In this document: piece after piece, positions 12,105 through 25,219 of the stretch
Numbering within the stretch: position 1 is the stretch's first letter
Layout of the letters: the number at the start of each line of letters is the position of its first letter
Origin: Nyssa sinensis
Taxonomy: Eukaryota > Streptophyta > Magnoliopsida > Cornales > Nyssaceae
Assembly: GCA_008638375.1 (NCBI GenBank)
Contig: CM018035.1
Location: 35,064,824 to 35,128,823, forward strand
Reading direction: 5' to 3'
DNA length: 64,000 nt
Notes under the pieces: generated by a model
What the model saw: the letters and a program-made list of their open reading frames with translations, nothing else
What the model was told of the DNA's origin: nothing
Databases searched by the model: none
Program-made: the position numbers and the translations under genes

Positions 12105-12730
12105 TGTCACCTTTTCTTAAAGGTGGGAAGGAACACCTCTAAGAGAGATAGAGAAAAGAGAGGAGTCGCCAGCTTATTTTAGACAATAAACAAGCAAACC
12201 CGTTACAACATTGATATATGTAAAAAGAAAACTTGAAATAAATAAATTTGCATTGCTTTGTTTCCTAATTACATTCTAAAGAATCCCTTGACATGGGTTA
12301 GAAAGATGATATAGCACTGATAACACATGAAACCAAAGAAATGGATCCAAGGGCTAAGGTATGGAATGAGAAGGTGTTAAGCACCCACTCTGCCCAATCC
12401 AAATTGATTGGTCTCAAACATTTACATGCAAGACTTATTCGTTAAACATAAGTGCAAAAATAATAAGAGAAAAAGGAAATGTAGAGAATAAGAAATGATA
12501 AACAAATGAAATGAACTTGCAACGAAAATAAATAAAATAAAAGGAAAAAGAAAGGATATTTTTCTCTGATCCGAAGGCTTCCTATGTATCCGTTTAGGAA
12601 ATAAAATCAGAGCCACGTATTTTTCTAGTTTATCTTTTTTTATCAAGAGTGATAAAGGAGAGAGATCAACCAAATTAAAGAGGACTATTAAAGGTTTAGG
12701 GCGTACCTTGTTTTAGTTGCGGATGGGCAT
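12105..12730. repeat. Direct repeat copy A, unknown LTR-like sequence
   Basis: Contains GGAAGGAACACCTCTAAGAG, GAGGAGTCGCC, AACAAGCAAACCCGTTACAA, ATCCCTTGACATGG and TTAAGCACCCACTCTGCCC in this order. Copy B (13240-13320 plus 16500-16892) has the same words in the same order and orientation. It resembles non-coding LTR or LARD sequence seen in other plants; I cannot assign a family. Confidence 0.6.
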
Positions 12731-13239
12731 CACTTCGGCTATGGATGCTTGGCTCGGGATCGTTACTCAAGCAAGGCTTCGACTTGCTTCTTGATTCGGG
12801 ACCACCACTTTGATAGGGCTTCGGCCTTAAGAGGGAAAGGGCTTCTAGAGAGAAAGATCTCTAGCACTAGAATGGAAACATAAAATAATAAACTTATGGA
12901 CCTTTAGAATGGTGACCAAAGGGGCCTATTTATAGGAAAAATATGGAGATCTGATCCAAAGGCCTATAATGATACCCTAAAATAGAGGGCTAAGATCATT
13001 TCTTGAATGATAATTATGTGATTAAATAAAAAAAGAAAAGCAAATAATTATCCTAAAGGGTGAATATCATAAATAAATGAATTGTGAAAACGCAAAAACC
13101 TATAGGATTAATGTCTGCATGCAAGACCAAATGAGAATAATGTATCTTCTTTAAAGGAAATGTCTATCAACTAGATCCATGAAAACTCTAGAAAAATGAA
13201 AATCCTAATTATGCCTAAATAAATCAATATTATAAAATT
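12731..13239. other. Spacer between the two direct repeat copies
   Basis: Contains GGCTTCGGCC-type segments (12725-12835) and AT-rich DNA. No coding potential seen. It may be the interior of a small non-coding element bounded by copies A and B. Confidence 0.4.
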
Positions 13240-16200
13240 GCCCCCAAAGGTAGGAAGGAACACTTCTTATAGGAGATAAAGAGATTGAGGAGTCGCCAAC
13301 TTGTTTTGGGGCAAGAAACATGTAATACCCTGACCCAAATTTCAATTGATCGAACCATGTAAACCCGAGCCATTAGGGCTTCCAGTTTTAATGTTGAATA
13401 AAATGGATGGTTTGAAAACTCAATGGTTTTGAAGTACGGATAATGCTCGGGCAATGCCCGAGCAAGCCGCGAATAAATACTGAATATAAAGAGAAAATTT
13501 AAAAGGAAATAAATAAAAAAATAAAATAAAATAAAAATTTATTATTTATATACGTGTAATATATATATATATATGTACATATTTTGTGATAAGTATATAT
13601 GAGATAAGGGAGGGCGTAGGCTAAGGGATTAAAGAGTTTCAATTCGAAAAGGAAAAGATGAGGGAGAAGGGGGCGAAATTGAAGGGATGGAGTGTGGGAG
13701 AGAAACCAGGGTCGCTGAAAGGGGGAAGGGGTTGCGGGTGAAAGAGGGAAAGAAAATGAGGAAAAAGAGAGAGAGATGGAGAGGAGAAAAGAGCAGTAAC
13801 GGAAGGAGAGTGAGGCAGAGGCGGCGAAGTAGGGGTGTGAGCCGTAGAGCCGAAGGGGCGGCAGGGACTACCAGGACTGCGGGGGATCAAGGCAGTAAGC
13901 GATGGAGGTGGTGATGGCACTAAGCACGATCTGAAGGGCGCGATTGATGCTGTAACCAGTAGTAGCATAGCCAAAGTCGCCGACAATGTTGCGCCAAACC
14001 CCGAAATCCTGATCGTGAAGGTGATAGAGCAGCGATGGGTTTGGGATCAGTAATAGCGGATGAGACGATTGTCAACGGCGTGGTATCGGGGGGTCGTTGA
14101 TTAGACGGTGGTTGAGATTTTTGGGGAGGAAGGTTTCGATCTGGTGATGTTGTGGTGTTGGGTCTCTGTTTGGGTAGAGGATTCTAGATACGCTTGTATA
14201 TTGCTCTGTTTCATGGCAATGTTGTTTGTGGTCAGTGTGTATGTTGTATTGTTCTCTGATAGCACTTGGGTCCATTTGTTTTGTGGTGGTTGATGGGTTT
14301 TCTTTGGGTTCAAAGTGGTTGGATTGGGCATGACTCTAGCCATTACCAGACTATGACTCCCGGGCTCAACCAATTCACGTAGATCCTAGCTGGGAATCGC
14401 GTTACAGGGAGTAGCATTGCTTGGTGGAAGTGGAACCCCAATGCCCACCACATTGCTTGCAATAGTCTTGATTTCGATCATGATCTTCAGCACATGCCAC
14501 TCTTTTGGTAGATCCATTAGTTGATGATGCTAAGGATTCTTCTACAACACATGGTGTATTTGATTCGAATTTTGGTGGTCGCTGGTTACTTAAGGGTTCA
14601 CTGTTTGGAATGCTGATTCTCCTGTTTGCTAACCTACATTGACATAATATATCTCCTTGCAATTTACTTCTAGTGGACATATATGGTGGATTAGATGTTA
14701 TGTCTCAAGTACGATCGTGAGATTTTAATAAACTCTATTTATTGGATATTTGTTGGATTCGAAATGGAGGCGTGAAAGGAGCAATATTGAAAATGGATTG
14801 AATTCTGATCCAGTCGTTGGGAGTGCTGATTTTAGTGAAGGGTTTGGGGGATTTGAGCATTCATTTTCAGAAATTGGATTAAAACAAGGGGAAGAACCAA
14901 AGGTTAATGATCTTTCTTATTCTGTTGAATTATTTAGCTTTGATAGCAAAACCAAGGGAACCACCATGCCACTGAGGCACGTGTGGCCAAGTTCTAACCA
15001 AAATAATATATATGATTAATTAATTTAATTAATTTAGTAAATTATTGAAATATTTTCTTGATGTCCAAATAAAATAAATGAATAGCATTTTCTTTATGTC
15101 TCGAATATTTTAAGGCCAATAGTGAGGTTCGTTTCACGAGACGGAGTCCCGAAAAATAAAATACCCATAGAAATACCAAAATGACCAAAATGTCCTAAGT
15201 CAAAGGTGAGTCATATAGACTTCGATTTCATTAAATAAATAGTGAATTTTTATTATTTCAAACATTTTGGACTCAAAAAATAGAGACACGTAAATGACCA
15301 TTTTGCCTCGGGTAAATTAGTTCAATTGGAGATCGTAAAAGCCTAAATTAGTAAAAGAGATATTTAGAGTAGCGAGGGTTCAAATTGATAAATGGCAATA
15401 AAACTGAAATGTGTTTACTGAATGATAGAGAGCTCAAAGGGAAAAGGAAAAAGTTACAGGATACCGAGGTATCACACGGATAAAGTGTAAGTGAATTCCT
15501 ATCTCTTATACGTGGTTTTCCAAGCCACAATCTTTCTATTACTGTTAAAACTTGTACTCATGTATGTATCCACTGTTTGTTGTTCCCACCATTGATATTG
15601 TCCTATCTGGTGGAGGCCTATTGATTGATATCTCATAATTTGGTTCGTTGTAATGATGCCTATCTTTGTATGCTTGTGTCATGTTATTTTATACTTTACA
15701 CACAATAGAATCTTGATTTGTAATTGAATGTTAAGACTATGAATGGAAAAATGGTAATGGGGATGTTTTTCTCGATTGACTGGACCTTTGGGTTAATTGA
15801 CTGGATCTAAGGGCCGATTGACGGGATCTATGGGTCGAATCTGTGATCGGACATATGGTGATGGGGGTGTTCTTATATATAGAGTTATGAGGGTATTTTA
15901 TATACATTGACCGTTCTCTTATTAATTGTACTTGACTGTGACCGTTTTATTATGGCAGTATTCAAGTTGATTGTGATTATTGTGCTTTATCCATATCCAT
16001 GCCACACCATTACTCACACTTGTTATTGGGCTTTACTGTTCATTGGCTTTGTGGCATTCTACTGTTAACTTCAATCGTTGTTATGACTGGCTATCATGTT
16101 ACCTTTGAATTAATGTTTTCCTATATAATCCCTAACCCGTATTTGAGATAGGCATTTACTTACTGAGCTTTGTTAGCTCATCTCATTCATTATATTTTTC

Positions 16201-16892
16201 AAGTGAAAATGCTACAGAACCACAGTAGGAGTTCAGGAGCGTAGGAAGACAGTCGAGGAGCATAATATAATAAAGTAGTCTCTCCTATGTACTCACCACC
16301 TAAGAGTGGTTAATGTTTAGTTTATTATTAGTTTTTCTTTTCAGTCTTTGAACAATATTTGTAATAAGGCTTCCGCACTTAAATGTTATGTTTACGTTAT
16401 TTACTGTTATCATTGATACAAAGAATGCAAAAAGTAGGGACGGCCATTAGGTGGCCCCGCGACACGAGATCCGCATAGGGTGGGTTTCGGGTTGTGACAA
16501 AACAAGCAAACCTGTTACAAATTGAACAATACATATGAAGGAAAATTGAAAGAAATTGAATAAAAATTATATCACTTTTAATTCTAAATACATACTAAGA
16601 GATCCCTTGACATGGATCAAAAGAAATAAAGCACTGAAATAACGAAACCAAAAAAAATATGGATCTAGGGGATAAAGTAAAGAGTGGGAAAGTGTTAGGC
16701 ACCCACCCTGCTCGATCTGAATGCATCAGCCTCAAATATTCACTTGCAAGCTTATTTTGTCATAGTGAAAACTGAAAATAGAGAAGTGAGTCTAGAAAAA
16801 ACAAATAATAAAAGATCAGTTATGAAGAAATAAAATAAAATAGAAAAGACAGAAAAAAAATCTGACTTGGGCCCGAAGAGTTCCTACGTATC
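13240..16892. repeat. Direct repeat copy B, interrupted by L4
   Basis: The left part (13240-13320) ends in GGGGCAAGAAACA and the right part (16500-16892) begins AAACAAGCAAACCTGTTACAA, so copy B is continuous once L4 (13321-16499) and one AAACA duplication are removed. Its right end is cut by L5 at 16893. Confidence 0.7.
13321..16499 (+). mobile_element. L element copy L4, complete, TSD AAACA
   Basis: Starts TGTAATACCCTGACCC and ends GGGTTTCGGGTTGTGACA. AAACA is duplicated exactly at 13316-13320 and 16500-16504. 3179 bp, the shortest complete copy. It contains a purine-rich gene-like section (13650-14100), a short degenerate repeat array (~15060-15330), the GAGCTTTGTTAGCTC hairpin (~16167) with a downstream acceptor-like site, and the terminal GATCCGCATAGGGTGGG. 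The tRNA-like module is not apparent. Its reading frames look low-complexity or random. Confidence 0.85.
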
Positions 16893-17180
16893 TGTAACAC
16901 CCCTAACTTAATTAACAAAAAATTAGTGTCAATTGGAAAAGACGTTTATAACATTAACGCATAATCTTACCGTGTTAAGTATTAAGAGAGGATACTTCTT
17001 GAAATTGTAAAAAATGACATAAGTTACGATAAGAAAGCAAAAGTCAAAAGACTAGTACTAGCGACAAAATAATGTTATCTAGTGACCAAAAGTTAATAAG
17101 TGAAAATTTATTTAAAAAGACATAATGCAAGTGATTTAAAAGAAAAGAAAAGAAGAATAAAGAGTAAAATGCTCCTACAA

Positions 17181-17244
17181 GGTTTTGAACCCAAGACCAA
17201 GAAAATAAGGAAAGACTTGTGCCAAAAAGATAACCGCTAGGCTA
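17181..17244 (-). repeat. tRNA-like module in L5
   Basis: On the minus strand TAGCCTAGCGG (17234-17244) fits the pol III A-box consensus TRGYNNARNGG, and GGTTCAAAACC (17181-17191) is close to the B box. Confidence 0.6.
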
Positions 17245-18336
17245 TCAGCACTTTTGTGTTATGATACCCATATGATATGTATATAACGCATACAATGTGC
17301 AGAAAATTTAGAAAAAGAAGACACGTGGCATCACCCTATTGCACCTCCCACTCAACCATTTAAAATGCATGCAAAAATCTAATGATACATACAGCTGACT
17401 TAAGGCTATATCAAACATTGCATAAGTCTTGAGAGTATTATTCAAACCATGTGTGCGTGCAGTTAGAGAGAGAAAGAAAGAGAAAGAAAAAGAAGAAGGA
17501 GGAAGGAGGAAGGCTTTCATGCAATCTAAAGAAGATTAGAAGGCTCAAGGGACTCAGAATCATACGTAATAGAGAGAGGAGTCACTGCTTGTCACAACCC
17601 GAAACCCGACTTATGCGGATTAGGGGTTCGTGATCGGCCACCAAAGCCTCTTAATGATCATAACACCATTCTAGTTACCATTTACGCAACGGAATAAATT
17701 TCTTTCTCTTTTAACATCCATTAAAATAAGCTAAACCACTTAATCAGTCGATTTAAAATATCATCACTGAAGATCATAGCTTCCAAGTCAAATAGCATCA
17801 TAACATTACACAACTTTAATACACAAAATCCAAAAGTGTCTAGTCTATCTTCGGTCAAGGACTCATCAAAAAGAACTCGTTTCATCTCTTAAGCACATAT
17901 CCCGCATCACCTGAAAGCAAGTTTGTCTAGTCCTCACCTGAAAACATAGTAAATAACTATAATGAGCTTGACAACTCAATGAGTATTTCATAACATGCCA
18001 AGGGTTTCAAAACTACTATGTAGTACATTCTGAATTGACTATACTCATATAAAATTAAAATATGTCATATAAAAGTACAACAGATCAGAGAATAGTATCA
18101 AAGTCATTTTTAATAAATCTCAATTCAATCACGGTCATAAATAAAAAATCGATAACATAACACAATCATAATAATGATTCAATGGCAGGGTTTGATAATG
18201 ATGGTCAGTGTTGTAATTCAAACATGGTTCGAAGTTCATTTTCAATATCAATAGTCATAGTCAAATCAGCATCGTGATTCAATCATAGTTCATATTTGAT
18301 ATTCATAAAGGCTCAAATCATTAAAATTCCTCTTTT

Positions 18337-18495
18337 ATGGCCAGCAAATTAGAACATCGCTGACTGAGATCAATATTCAATAGTACCACTAATATATCCC
18401 GTAGGGCAAGGTTTAATGGCCAGCAAATTAGAACCTCGTTGACTGAGATCAATATTCGATTATGCCACTAATATACCCCGTAGCAAGGTTCAATA
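18337..18495 (-). repeat. Two-copy 79-bp tandem repeat in L6
   Basis: GGCCAGCAAATTAGAAC begins at 18339 and again at 18418, each followed by GACTGAGATCAATATTC and CACTAATAT. Specific to this copy in the window. Confidence 0.8.
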
Positions 18496-19149
18496 AAGTC
18501 ACAATCTATTCAAGAGTGACCAATCATAGAAGGGTGGTGTATCCAAAATGCCAAAATCATATCCAAAATCAATAACCTCAATAACAAACTCAGTTATTCG
18601 AATAAAAGTTCTATATTTAGTCTTTAGTAAAAACAGTTCAGAAATCGGTAATAAAATTGTATAGTGTCTTGAGTATCCCACAAAACATTTTCCTAATTCA
18701 AGGGAAGAAAATATAGGTATTAATGGATCGTTTAAAATAAGCACTAGGCACAATGTATCTATTATCAAATGCTATAAGGCAATATACATTGATTAGTCAT
18801 TCAAAACGATAGAAAATGAAGCATGTCTATTATCAAGGTAATAAAAGAGTTCAAAATTTATATGTATAACAAAAATCCATCTCAAGCATGACATGGAAAT
18901 ATTCATAAGGCATCAGTTATCAAGGTCATAAAAAAGTCGATATTTATATCTATAATGAAAACCCACCTCAAAATGGTATGAAAAACTCACCTGAAGTCCC
19001 AAAAGCTTAATTCAAAAATCCTTCCCTAACGAGGGTCCCTATAATCACAATTCAAGATCTTGTTACTTTCTTATTCAAAGCATCACACAATTCAACTGTT
19101 AACTTAGAACTCTTTCTATTCCAATTACCTTCTTCTCATAGCTTCATTA

Positions 19150-19620
19150 TGTCTTAAGGATGTATTGATCATTTTTCAGTTTGTTATCGGGTCTTATTTT
19201 TTCCTAAAGGATGTCACCATTAGGTTCAAAGTGTCGAAGATAATTGGTTTAGACTTTTTTAGATCTAAATTTGCATATCTATAGTTTATTTTAAGCCTAG
19301 GGCATTTTTGTGATTTTATGTTTTTATGTGTCATATTTTTTGGTACTTCGTTTGCTAAAATGGACTCTACCGTTGAGTCCGGATTGTCCAAAATAGTCAA
19401 AATGGACTACTTTTTATATTCAATTGGCCCCGGGTATCATTAGGGGTAAAATGGTAATTTTTTATTTTACATGTCTTAATTTTTTGGGACTTAATCTCAC
19501 AAATCGGATTCCACCGTTGAGTCAGGAATGCCCAAAAACATTGGGTTGGACTATTTGTGCATTTTAATTGGCCTTCGTTTGGCTTATTTTTGGCCCAATG
19601 GCGTTTTGGTAATTTCCTAA
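19150..19620 (-). repeat. Degenerate ~140 bp repeat array in L6
   Basis: Repeated diverged segments such as GGACTCTACCGTTGAGTCC and GGATTCCACCGTTGAGTC, each followed by an AAAAT(A/G)GTCAAAATGGACTA-like segment: the reverse complement of the array in plus-oriented copies. Confidence 0.65.
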
Positions 19621-20928
19621 AATCAATTAGATTTAAAAATAATTTTTTATTATTTTTCTAGGTCATTTTTTAATTACTTAGAAGCTGGGGGTTAATTTGA
19701 AATTTTAGAAAACTTAATAAACAAATCAACCGGTTTAGTCTCCACTCAATTGAACTGGTTTAGTTTGGTAAAAAACCAAACAGTTCAGTTTAGTTTGATG
19801 CGTCATGCTGACGTCAGCGCTATATATATTTTTTCCCTAAGGTTCCAATATGACACCGTTCCACTTATTAGGATCTATTTTTATAACGGTTGGCACGACT
19901 TGAATCCAGTTCCAAACCCAACCTAAATAGGGTTGTCTTCCTCATCACGACAGCCACTGTTCATCTGAAACCCTAGAATTTTTCTTCTCTATTTCGTTAG
20001 TTTTGGAGCTATATTCTTCTCTGTTTTCAGTTCTATTCTTCTTTAGGGAGCCAAGGAAAGGTTTTGGCGTTGGTTTTATAGATTATAGTGGATCAAATGT
20101 CGGATTTGAATGGTTATGCTCGATCTGGATAATCGGATGGTTCACAGCCGTTGTTTGCTGAAAACCAATGGGGTTGGGCTTGTTGAAACCGTATCATCGT
20201 GGGGTTTCATATTTCGTTCAGAAAACCAAGGTTAGAGCTCAAATGGTGAAATTGATTTGGGTGGCCATGACCTGCAATTTCATTTTTCTCTCTCATCTAG
20301 CGTCCATTTGTTAAAATTTTAGTGGATTTGAAATCCTCATAACATCTAGTTCATGCCCCAACCTACCAAAACTCATTTAGTTTCAGTCAACACAACCCTA
20401 TTCCTTAAGACCCATTAATGGCGAGTTTGAGTTTTTGTTCTTTAAAGCCCTCTTTAAGTCTCCTATTTCACTCCTAAAATATAGGAAGGCATCAATAGAG
20501 TTCATGCATGCAATTTAATCTTCAAAACAGAAGCGAACAGTAGGGTTTTCTTTCTTTAAATCTTAGAAAGGAAGTTTCAGTTGAGATTTACCTCTAGTGC
20601 ATGGTGGTGCCCTTCCTTTCACCTCTAATTCTGGACTCCTCCAAGTTCCATATAGCCATGCATGTAAGTTTTCTTCCCTCCTCCTTCTCTTTCTTCTTCC
20701 TCTTCTCTCTCACTCTTTCTCTCTCTAGCTCACACTCTCTCTAGCCGAGCACATGCACACATTCACTCATTTTCCTTTCTGTCACACGCAACACATATAT
20801 ATCATATATTTTTATTTTTGAAAAATAAATATTGCTGCATGAATGACCATTGGCCAATTTGGAAGGTGGGGGGAAATTTTTATATACATATATACATATA
20901 TATTGTAATATATTTCACAAAGAATGGG

Positions 20929-21001
20929 TAGCCCAAGTGGCTTAATTTTTTGGCTTAATTGCTTGCTTTTTTTTTTTTTTTTGGGTCAAGGGTTCAAAAC
21001 C
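20929..21001 (+). repeat. tRNA-like module in L6
   Basis: TAGCCCAAGTGG (20929-20940) and GGTTCAAAACC (20991-21001) resemble A and B boxes. A poly-T run of over 15 bases between them makes use as a pol III template unlikely in this copy. Confidence 0.55.
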
Positions 21002-22380
21002 CATTGGCCTTAATTTGGGCCTATTTTTCCCTTATGCCTCATTTGGCAATCTAAATTATTTGTTTTATTTTAATTTAATTTAATTTATTTAATTTATTAT
21101 TATTATTCTTTTTTATCCCGGTTTAATTTCCCATAACTTTTTATTTTGCTTTCGTGAAATTTCTAATACCAAATTAGTAACTTAATTTCCTGGTAAACGG
21201 GTTAGGGCATTACATTGCCTGAAAGGAAAATACATAAACCATAAGGTTTCCCTCTTTAGAAAAAAACTTTAGTGTTGCATGCTGTTAGTGAGGCTAAAGT
21301 ACATGCATGAACCCTATTGGCATTTTTCTATAGTAGGGAGTGAGAATGAGACCCAAGAGAGGCTTGGAACACAAAGATCCATGCAAACCGCCATTGATGA
21401 CTTTAGATTCTGGGTCTGGACAAAAGTTGAATCAAATTCTATTTTGGAAACAAGGATCAAAAGTAGAATGGAAATAGAGCATAATGCAAAAGGAATTAGG
21501 TCATTTGGCTAAAAAATGAGTGTTTTATAAGCAGTTGCAGGTTAGGAATAATCAACACGACCGAACCCTATGGCTTGAGTTAATTCATGAAACCAATGCC
21601 AAAAGAAAGCGAAGACCCTTAGGATTGGAAACAAAGAAAATGGCGGCTCCAAAAGTCAGGAAATAGGAAATAACATGGTCACCGAAAAATTGAGTAAAGG
21701 CCTTTCCGGCCACCACAATGAGATTAGAGGGGCACAAATGCTTCCTAAAAACTCTACAACATGTTTAGGAGGGTTTAGGAGCAAAAAACAACCAAAACAA
21801 TGCAAGAAATCAGTGTTGAAACAAAAATTTTTCTAAAATCTAATGATCAGCGCTGGAGATGGTCACCGGAGTGTCGCTGGAAAAATGAAGAAGAAAGACT
21901 ATTCATGGGTTGGGTTTTGGGTCCGGTTCAGAACCCACCCAGGTGCAGATCCAGTTAATCAAAACTACGTCGTTTAGAGCTTGGGATTTAAGAAGTTCAA
22001 GTAGGAAATTAGCCTATTTGGCAACACGGATAAGGGCCCTGATTTGATAACCCAGGTAGGAATGGGATATCTTATCCCTGTTTTACCTCCCTATCCACTC
22101 TTTGGCAAACCTAAAATTAGTAAAAATAAGGGGAGCCATAGCTTCCTAAAGTTGAACGCCTAACATTACACATTTGAAAAACTTAAGAAGCCACGTGTAC
22201 ACCACTATGCAACCGTGACACTTGTGAAATACATTGAATAATATAAATATATATTATTAAATAAAATAATTTAATTATGGTAAAATATTTCCGTTGCCCA
22301 AATAAAATAAAATGGTAGTGTATTCTGACTTTTTTCTACATTTTGGACCGAGTGGTGAGGTCCGTTTTACGAGATGGAAT

Positions 22381-23881
22381 TTATACTTGACAAGTTTGAA
22401 ATCAAGTCCATACTTGCATGACCTAGTCTCTTGTGCTATAACCAACTATTTTCATTTATGGCCGCAAAGCATTTAACATTTTATGATACAATATCATCAA
22501 AGTTAATGCAATAGATGTTATTGTCCCTGTATGTAACAAATAGTATATTATCATAGTTGCATGAATCTTTAATAAGGCATTTATTGGCTTCAAAATAAAA
22601 ACATAGCTTGTATCACATAAATGGCTAATACTAAGCAAATTATGCTTTAAGTCATCAACTAGAGGCACATTTTCAATAGATAATGAAGAATTTTTACCTA
22701 TGCTTCCAATGCCAATAATTTTACCTCTAGAGTTGTCTCCAAAACTCACGTATCCACCATCCTTTGAAGTGAGAGAAGTGAACTTGGCTTTGTCTCCAGT
22801 CACGTGCCATGAGCATCCACTATCAAGGAACCATTTATTCTTGGTTGAGAAGGATTTCAAGCACAATAAAAAAATAATTCAAATAACTCCTTTCGGTACC
22901 CAAACTTTCTTGGGTCCTTTTGGGTTAGCTTTAGGTAAGTGTGTTCCTTTGGGCTCCCAAATCAATTTTTGTTTGTCTTTCATACCTTTTTTTGATTTTC
23001 TTGAAAATTGTGCATGAGTAAATGTATTTGAGCTAGAGGACTTGACAAAGAAGTTTTGATGGAATTTTTGTATGGAATGAGTATTATCTCCCAAGCCCAC
23101 TCTATTAAATACACATCTTTGTTGTGAGACGATTTTGTCTAGACTTTCACTTTCTTTGATATTTTTTTGAATAATGAAATAGAGATCATCCGTCTTTTTT
23201 TTAAGAGAAGCAATTTCCTCTTTAAGATCCTTATTCTTTAAACTCAAATAATCTTTCTTTCTTTTTAAAATCTCATTTTGATCATTTTGAAATTTGCATA
23301 TCATTTGAGAGAGATGAGATTTTCTTCCTAAGATCCTTATTTTTAAAGATGATTTTTTTTAGCTCTTCATGCAATTCCTCAAAGGCATCTTATAGTTCTT
23401 CATAAGAATTAGAAGTTACCTCATCTTCTTGAGCCATAAGAAAAAAGTTGCTTACCTCTTTATTACTTGATTCTTCATCCAAATCATCCAAAGTAGCTTT
23501 CATTGTCATTTTCTTGGTTCTTCTTCCTTCTCTTTTAATTGGAGACATTCTGCCTTGATGTGTCCTGGCTTGTGGCATTCATAGCAAGTTGAGGGTTCTT
23601 TCTTGCTTGATTCCCCTTTTTGTTACTTTTGGTTTTGTTTTTTTTCTTCTTAGGTAGCTCTTGAATTTTCATGTGATGAAAGCTACATCTTTATTCCTTC
23701 ATTGATCTTCTTCTTCTTCTTCTTCCTCATCAATGTTGTGAGAAAAATATTTAAAGACAAGGTTCTTCTTTGGCCTACTCTCTTCTTTATGGCTTCTTAT
23801 GGTTAGCTCATGAGTCATGAGAGATTCAAGAAGCTCGTCAAGGCTAAGCTTGTTGAGATCTTTTGCTCCTTGAATGGTCGT
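22381..23881 (-). pseudogene. Copia element C1: gag C-terminus, protease, pre-integrase part
   Basis: Minus-strand continuation of the Copia gag-pol whose start lies at 51358-51950; L7 separates the halves. From high to low coordinates: a gag segment joining in phase to VTT|IQGAKDLNKL, an acidic run, an intact CCHC zinc knuckle (23545-23586, CYECHKPGHIKAEC), a coiled-coil stretch (23304-23150, LKNKDLKEE), the retropepsin site WFLDSGCSWHVTG (catalytic Asp codon near 22823), then a decayed gag-pre-integrase region with a HKRLGH-like remnant. Several frameshifts and stops. Everything beyond (integrase core, RT, RNase H, 3' LTR) is missing at the junction with L5. The gag type recalls SIRE-like elements, but that assignment is tentative. 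Confidence 0.8.
23545..23586 (-). other. CCHC zinc knuckle of Copia C1 gag
   Basis: Translated on the minus strand: CYECHKPGHIKAEC, spacing C-X2-C-X4-H-X4-C, the nucleic-acid binding motif of nucleocapsid domains. All four ligands are intact although the surrounding frame is broken. Confidence 0.85.
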
Positions 23882-25219
23882 TGTCACATCCTAGAACCAC
23901 CTGTGCGGATTAGGGATAATGACCGGCTAGTTGGGCACCTCTTTAATATACTAACTCTAATGTAGTATATTGATGGTGTGTCTAACCGAATGCCTCTTCT
24001 CTGGTACATACATTCCATGCATTCATATTTGTAAAGTAGTGAAAACTGAATCATGGTTGAATATAACTAAAATTTCATTAAACGAAAATTTCTGGATATT
24101 ACAGCTTTAAATTTTCTTTTTGGCTATTTCTACAAAAGGTACAAAACTTTGGCCAAATTTTTTGTTTTTTCAAAAGCGATGTAATTAGACTTTCTTCCTT
24201 CAAGCTACATTACTTGAGGCTCCACCTAGAATACAAAGGATAAAAACCTTGTGAGCTTTAAGAAAAGCTCGTGAATAACTCGAGTTCCCTATTATGGGTT
24301 TTGAAACTTCTTTCATAAACTCTCATGGATTTATGCTGAAATTACTATCATTTAGAAATTGTATGTATATTACAATATTTAAGAAGTTATATAAGTTTTC
24401 TTACTAAACAGTTTGCAAGAGTAAAGCATAGAAAACATGATTTATATTTGTAACTATGCAATGAAATCATATATGCCAATCTTTTTTTTTTTTAAACTTT
24501 GTCTTGGTTAGTCACCTGGGCGACTATGTGTAATCTAGAGCTCTGGGCCTACACAGCCTGGTTTAACCCCCCCAACCGGGCATGACTATGTTATGAATAT
24601 GGCTTAACCCTCTAACTAGGCACGACTATTTGTCATAAACATTTTATGGCTTATACTTTCATGCTAAGTGTACTTGCAAATCTTATCATTTAAAATATCT
24701 ATACCGTATAAAGCATTTAAAGAGACATAGTTAAAACATGTAAATATTTATCTTGGTATTCTGAAAAGAGTAATGCAATAAAACATTTAATATGATATTC
24801 ATACATGGTAAGATACTGCATACTTCACTATAAAATTGTAAAGATGGAATTGATGGAATTTTTCACTTCAAGGTCCACGGTTACTCACCTCACATTTGTG
24901 TTTCATTCTCACTTGGTTCTGTGGTGGCTTTCTTGTAACCACTATAGCACTCCTTGTTCTCAGTTGATTCAATTTCTAAAAAGTTGTCACCTACATTTTC
25001 TTGTCCCTAGGGCTGTGCTTGGGTCAGTCCCTTCCTTTTCATTCTTCCTCTATGAACAAATGGTGCTTTATAGATAAAAGGGTTCCAGCTAACCACCTCA
25101 CATGTCTTTGCGATTGTTCTCAGCCTTCGTTTTACTTTTTTTTTCATTTGGTATCATCCATGACTTATATGGGTCCTATTAAGGTATTTAACACTTATTA
25201 AATACTGTTTAGAGAATGC

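Larger units (their letters stand above)
17590..21214 (-). mobile_element. L element copy L6, nested in L5
   Basis: Starts TGTCACAACCCGAAACCC and ends GGGCATTACA at 21214. The flanks CTGCT (17585-17589) and TTGCC (21215-21219) agree at only three of five positions, so the duplication has decayed or an end is slightly misplaced. The inside follows the family plan in reverse: hairpin/acceptor motif (~17920-17985), degenerate repeats (~19150-19620), gene-like section (~19900-20650), tRNA-like module near the distal end. Confidence 0.75.
16893..22380 (+). mobile_element. L element copy L5, 3' truncated
   Basis: Begins TGTAACACCCCTAACTTAAT directly after GTATC. It carries a minus-strand tRNA-like module and a gene-like section, is interrupted by L6 (17590-21214), and resumes through one degenerate repeat unit (~22300-22375) before breaking off at the Copia sequence near 22380. 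The terminal GGGATGTGACA end is missing, so a deletion or later rearrangement joined it to the Copia element. Confidence 0.7.

Noticed and set aside
13639..13986. 115-codon proline/serine-rich ORF on the minus strand
   Set aside because: Complement of a purine-rich low-complexity section of L4; no domain and no conserved counterpart in other L copies.
22700..23017. 105-codon plus-strand ORF
   Set aside because: Antisense shadow of the Copia protease region, which has clear motifs on the minus strand.
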